Source of the DNA: Desulfobacterales bacterium
Lineage (GTDB): Bacteria > Desulfobacterota > Desulfobacteria > Desulfobacterales > JAEINQ01
DNA: 64,000 nucleotides
Assembly: GCA_016342285.1 (NCBI GenBank)
Contig: JAEINQ010000026.1
Coordinates: 1-64,000, forward strand
Direction: 5' to 3'
The notes beneath the pieces are model-generated. The model was not told the DNA's origin, did no database searches, and saw only the letters and a list, made by a program, of their open reading frames with translations. Within the stretch, counting starts at the first letter, position 1. Every line of letters begins with the position of its first letter. The position numbers were made by a program, and so were the translations under genes. Positions 61,601-64,000 of this stretch are shown here, piece by piece.

Positions 61601-62173
61601 TCAACCTCTTTCATGGGCATCCTGGAAAATGTTCATCCCCTTGTAGATGTAATGCAGACCGGAAAGAATGGTCAACCCGGCAGTGACCCAGCAGAGCCAG
61701 GGCAACATGCCGAGGGAATCGGAAAATACCCGATCGATGAGGATGGCAATGACCAGGGTGATCTGGGCACAGGTATTGAACTTGCTCACCAGGCTCGGCC
61801 GGATCTCCACCCGAATGTGGTTGAAACTAAGGACAACCATGCCGATGACAATGAGAATGTCCCGGCTGATGATGATTACCGCCACCCACGGGGGGGCGAT
61901 GCCCAGCACAGCAAGGCTGATGAACGCCGACATAATCAGGATTTTGTCCGCAATGGGATCGAGGTAGGCCCCGATGAGGGTACCCTGATCAAGCCATCGG
62001 GCCAGCAGGCCGTCGAGGCCGTCACTGACGCCGGCAAGGGCAAAAATCAGCAGGGCGTGTCCGTACATGCCGCGAATGAGAAAGATGACCAACAGCGGAC
62101 TGACCAGGATTCGACTCAGTGTCAGGATGTTGGGCAGATTGACCGCCGGTGCCGGGTTCTTCAAGGGGGTCAT
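61601..62173 (-). CDS. CDP-alcohol phosphatidyltransferase (PgsA-like)
   Basis: The 190-residue membrane enzyme has the CDP-alcohol transferase motif complete: SDGLDGLLARWLDQGTLIGA YLDPIADK, that is D-x2-D-G-x2-A-R-x8-G-x3-D-x3-D. It also has NLPNILTLSRIL at the N-terminus and five or six helices. By length and start it is most like phosphatidylglycerophosphate synthase, which makes PGP from CDP-diacylglycerol and glycerol-3-phosphate. A cardiolipin synthase of the same fold cannot be excluded. It overlaps the upstream FlgT-like gene by four bases. Confidence 0.88.
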   Translation of the reverse strand: MTPLKNPAPAVNLPNILTLSRILVSPLLVIFLIRGMYGHALLIFALAGVSDGLDGLLARWLDQGTLIGAYLDPIADKILIMSAFISLAVLGIAPPWVAVIIISRDILIVIGMVVLSFNHIRVEIRPSLVSKFNTCAQITLVIAILIDRVFSDSLGMLPWLCWVTAGLTILSGLHYIYKGMNIFQDAHERG

Positions 62174-63381
62174 TCCTCCTTGGCAAAGAGCCTGACACTG
62201 AGGTGGGCCGGGGCGACCTCATAAATATTGACATGAAATCGCTCGAACGTGTTGAGCATGAGAAGATCGGCCAGGGCCTTGGCACCCCCCTGGAAGACCA
62301 CGGCCATGGTGGCCTGGTCCGGACGCATGGTCCGGGTCTGGACCTCCCGAACACCGAAGGTGTTTTTGATACTGCGACGGAACATGACAAAATTGCCCAG
62401 ATCCCGGGTCCCTTCCACCACCACCTCAATGTCGGTGTTGGTCTTCTCCTGGTTCCGCCATGCCACCGTGATCTGCCGGGCCAGGGCCCTGCCGGCCTGA
62501 AGGCCGGCGCTGGCCAGGGCCTGCCGACTGCCTTCCGCCGGATCGCCATGGGCAGCCACCGCCTGCTGGGCGGTCTCGGCGATGACCTCACCGGTATCGA
62601 CCCGCAACGCGCGTGCTTTCACTGTGGCCCTGAAGGTGCGAATATCGGCACCCATGGTATTTTCCGCCGCTACGACGCCGGCCATGCCCACGATCACCAC
62701 GTCGGCTTTAAACATTCCGCCCATCCGTACGGCTGCCTCGGCCGTAAGCTTGGCCGGCTGTCCGAATGCCGCGGCTCGGGCCCTGGGGTCCATGGTCATC
62801 GGATCAAGGATAGGAAGCCCGACCGCCGCCAGGCTGTCGGCCATGGCCTGCTCCAATGGCAACAAATCGGGAATCGGCCCCTCCACCCACCAGTACCGTG
62901 GCAGGTCTTCCTCGACATGCTGCTCGGCGACGGCCACCAAAATGGCGGGCAGTCGCTGGGAGCCCACCGCCATACCGGCCTGGGAAAGCTTTTCGGTGAT
63001 CTTTGACGTCGACACGCCGGCCTGGATAAGGACCCGGTACTGTTTTCCCGTCACGTTCTCTGCCAACACCTTGAATCCCTGAATAAAAGCGTCGGAATCG
63101 CCGAAAACCGTCTGGTTGAGGGTCTGGAAACTGCCCACCAGTGATTCGATAGGCAGCAGATCGGCGACGGCCCGTTCCACGGCGGCAATCAAGCCCCGTG
63201 CCACGGCATGTTCCCTGGCGCTGGCAGCATCGTCCTTGTAAATTAAGGCATTGCCGATGACGACAACCTGTCTAACATCGGTCGGTACCGGATCCTCGCA
63301 AAATCCCGGTGAGGCCACCAAAGCCACCAGGGCGAAAAGCGTCAGAACGGTGTAAAGAGAAAAACGATGGATCAAAACCAC
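62170..63381 (-). CDS. FlgT-like exported protein
   Basis: The protein of about 403 residues starts at a GTG preceded by CGGAGG, followed by a signal peptide (RFSLYTVLTLFALVALVASP, cleavage near GFC-E). The N-terminal domain (RQVVVIGNALIYKDDAASAR EHAVARGLIAAVERAV) is of the FlgT/LPP20 type. The middle (about 120-290) is Ala-rich with GGMFKADVVIVGMAG, and the end has FGVREVQTRTMRPDQATMAV. FlgT is a periplasmic protein around the sodium-type flagellar motor, but here it is next to a lipid-synthesis gene and not to flagellar genes. Family match moderate, function uncertain. Confidence 0.65.
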   Translation of the reverse strand: MVLIHRFSLYTVLTLFALVALVASPGFCEDPVPTDVRQVVVIGNALIYKDDAASAREHAVARGLIAAVERAVADLLPIESLVGSFQTLNQTVFGDSDAFIQGFKVLAENVTGKQYRVLIQAGVSTSKITEKLSQAGMAVGSQRLPAILVAVAEQHVEEDLPRYWWVEGPIPDLLPLEQAMADSLAAVGLPILDPMTMDPRARAAAFGQPAKLTAEAAVRMGGMFKADVVIVGMAGVVAAENTMGADIRTFRATVKARALRVDTGEVIAETAQQAVAAHGDPAEGSRQALASAGLQAGRALARQITVAWRNQEKTNTDIEVVVEGTRDLGNFVMFRRSIKNTFGVREVQTRTMRPDQATMAVVFQGGAKALADLLMLNTFERFHVNIYEVAPAHLSVRLFAKEE

Positions 63382-63424
63382 GGCGTGCACCTCCGAAAGT
63401 TTTGCTTGCTCAAGCTTGATGCTC

Positions 63425-63562
63425 TCGTAAAAAGTCAGCAACATGCCCACTTTTTTGATTAACCACGAAGAGCACGAAGTACACGAAGCTGAAATCATTG
63501 CATGCTATTACGACCTCTTCGTGCTCTTCGTGTCCTTCGTGGTGAAAAATGGACTTTTTGCA
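63425..63562. repeat. Palindromic intergenic element, family C copy 3
   Basis: Outer TCGTAAAAAGTC .. GGACTTTTTGC and inner arms ACCACGAAGAGCACGAAG and CTTCGTGCTCTTCGTGTCCT TCGTGGT, an inverted pair of nine-base tandem words. Most complete copy of the family in the window. Confidence 0.85.
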
Positions 63563-63612
63563 GTCTTTTTTAACGATATCAAAGGCCTTCATAGCTGCGA
63601 AAGAATCGTTTC

Positions 63613-64000
63613 TCAGGCTTTTCTCTCTAAGGCATAATCGGCAATCATTTCCAGCGTTTCACGGGCCGGTGAAACGTCAAAAAAGCCCAGGGCCGCCTTG
63701 GCCTGCGCCACATGGCCGGCAGCCATTTCGGTACTGTATTTAAGGCTCTGGTATTTGTCCAGCAGGCCCACCAGGGTTTGAAATTCCGATTCGCTGAAAT
63801 CGGTGTTTTTAATGATGGCTTCCAGGCATTGCCGGTCCGGCTCGTCAGCAGCGGCAAGGGCATGGATCACCGGCAGGGTCAGCTTCCCTTCACGCAGGTC
63901 GGCCCCCACCGTCTTTCCCAGGGCCTGGGTCTGGGCGGTGTAATCCAGCAGGTCGTCGGCAATCTGAAAGGCAATCCCCAGATGGTATCCGTAGTCCGCC
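63613..64000 (-). CDS. Polyprenyl diphosphate synthase, C-terminal part (cut by window end)
   Basis: The frame enters from the right edge. It reads YGYHLGIAFQIADDLLDYTA, which contains the second Asp-rich motif (QIADDLLD) of trans-prenyltransferases, then GKTVGADLREGKLTLPVIHA, also a hallmark (GKxxGxDLxEGKxTLP). It ends ADYALERKA at 63613. About 129 residues are visible of roughly 320. The enzyme makes the long isoprenoid tail of quinones; tail length cannot be inferred here. Confidence 0.92.
   Translation of the reverse strand, partial: ADYGYHLGIAFQIADDLLDYTAQTQALGKTVGADLREGKLTLPVIHALAAADEPDRQCLEAIIKNTDFSESEFQTLVGLLDKYQSLKYSTEMAAGHVAQAKAALGFFDVSPARETLEMIADYALERKA

Noticed and set aside
63410-63637. 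Small ORFs with HEGHEEHEE and VLFVSFVV peptides
   Set aside because: They are translations of the nine-base tandem words in the family C repeat, not genes.

Overview
The window looks like chromosome of a Gram-negative, anaerobic Desulfobacterota (Desulfosarcina/Desulfococcus-like sulfate reducer). This is inferred from the gene set: an rnfCDGEAB operon with apbE, a nickel/cobalt ECF transporter with NikK/NikL-type partners, a TauE/SafE (TSUP) exporter, a cytoplasmic molybdopterin oxidoreductase with a four-cluster ferredoxin, outer-membrane porins, GatCA tRNA amidation and NtrC/sigma-54 signalling. No marker gene fixes the species. Coding density is moderate and the gaps are rich in dispersed palindromic repeats.

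Layout. 0-7 kb: a truncated YhdH/AcuI reductase, a LEA14 lipoprotein, a HAD-like protein, thiD and thiE, an orphan HipB-like regulator and a 7TM-PAS-PAS sensor without an output domain. 7.5-16.6 kb: two porins around two full paralogues and one broken copy of a FlgO/TolB-like protein with FG-GAP repeats, plus a GxxExxY gene inside a repeat-bounded element next to an ORF-less copy. 16.7-24.7 kb: an island of eight toxin-antitoxin modules (three HicAB, HigBA, several PIN-domain pairs, one with a decapitated toxin) scarred by internal segmental duplications; mutL lies inside it. 24.8-29.5 kb: gatA, gatC, a SPOR protein and argS. 30-34 kb: the nickel/cobalt uptake operon behind a leader with a strong terminator.

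34.2-52.4 kb is the most interesting part. A sigma-54 promoter precedes a small membrane protein and a TSUP exporter. Membrane proteins, a sensor kinase, an NtrC-family regulator and a FliB-like protein follow. On the opposite strand a second sigma-54 promoter drives one long operon: molybdopterin oxidoreductase, ferredoxin, rnfC, D, G, E, A, B, apbE and a membrane-anchored NifU-like scaffold. rnfA carries an N-terminal lipoprotein domain. rnfB contains an in-frame UGA exactly where the first Cys of its Fe-S motif should be, followed by a stem-loop that fits bacterial SECIS rules, so RnfB is probably a selenoprotein that ordinary gene calling would truncate.

53.4-61 kb: an acyl-CoA synthetase and a complete branched-chain-type ABC transporter (livFGKHM), suggesting uptake and CoA activation of a carboxylic acid. 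61.2-64 kb: tRNA-Val(GAC) with promoter and terminator, a CDP-alcohol phosphatidyltransferase, a FlgT-like exported protein and the C-terminal part of a polyprenyl diphosphate synthase cut by the window end.
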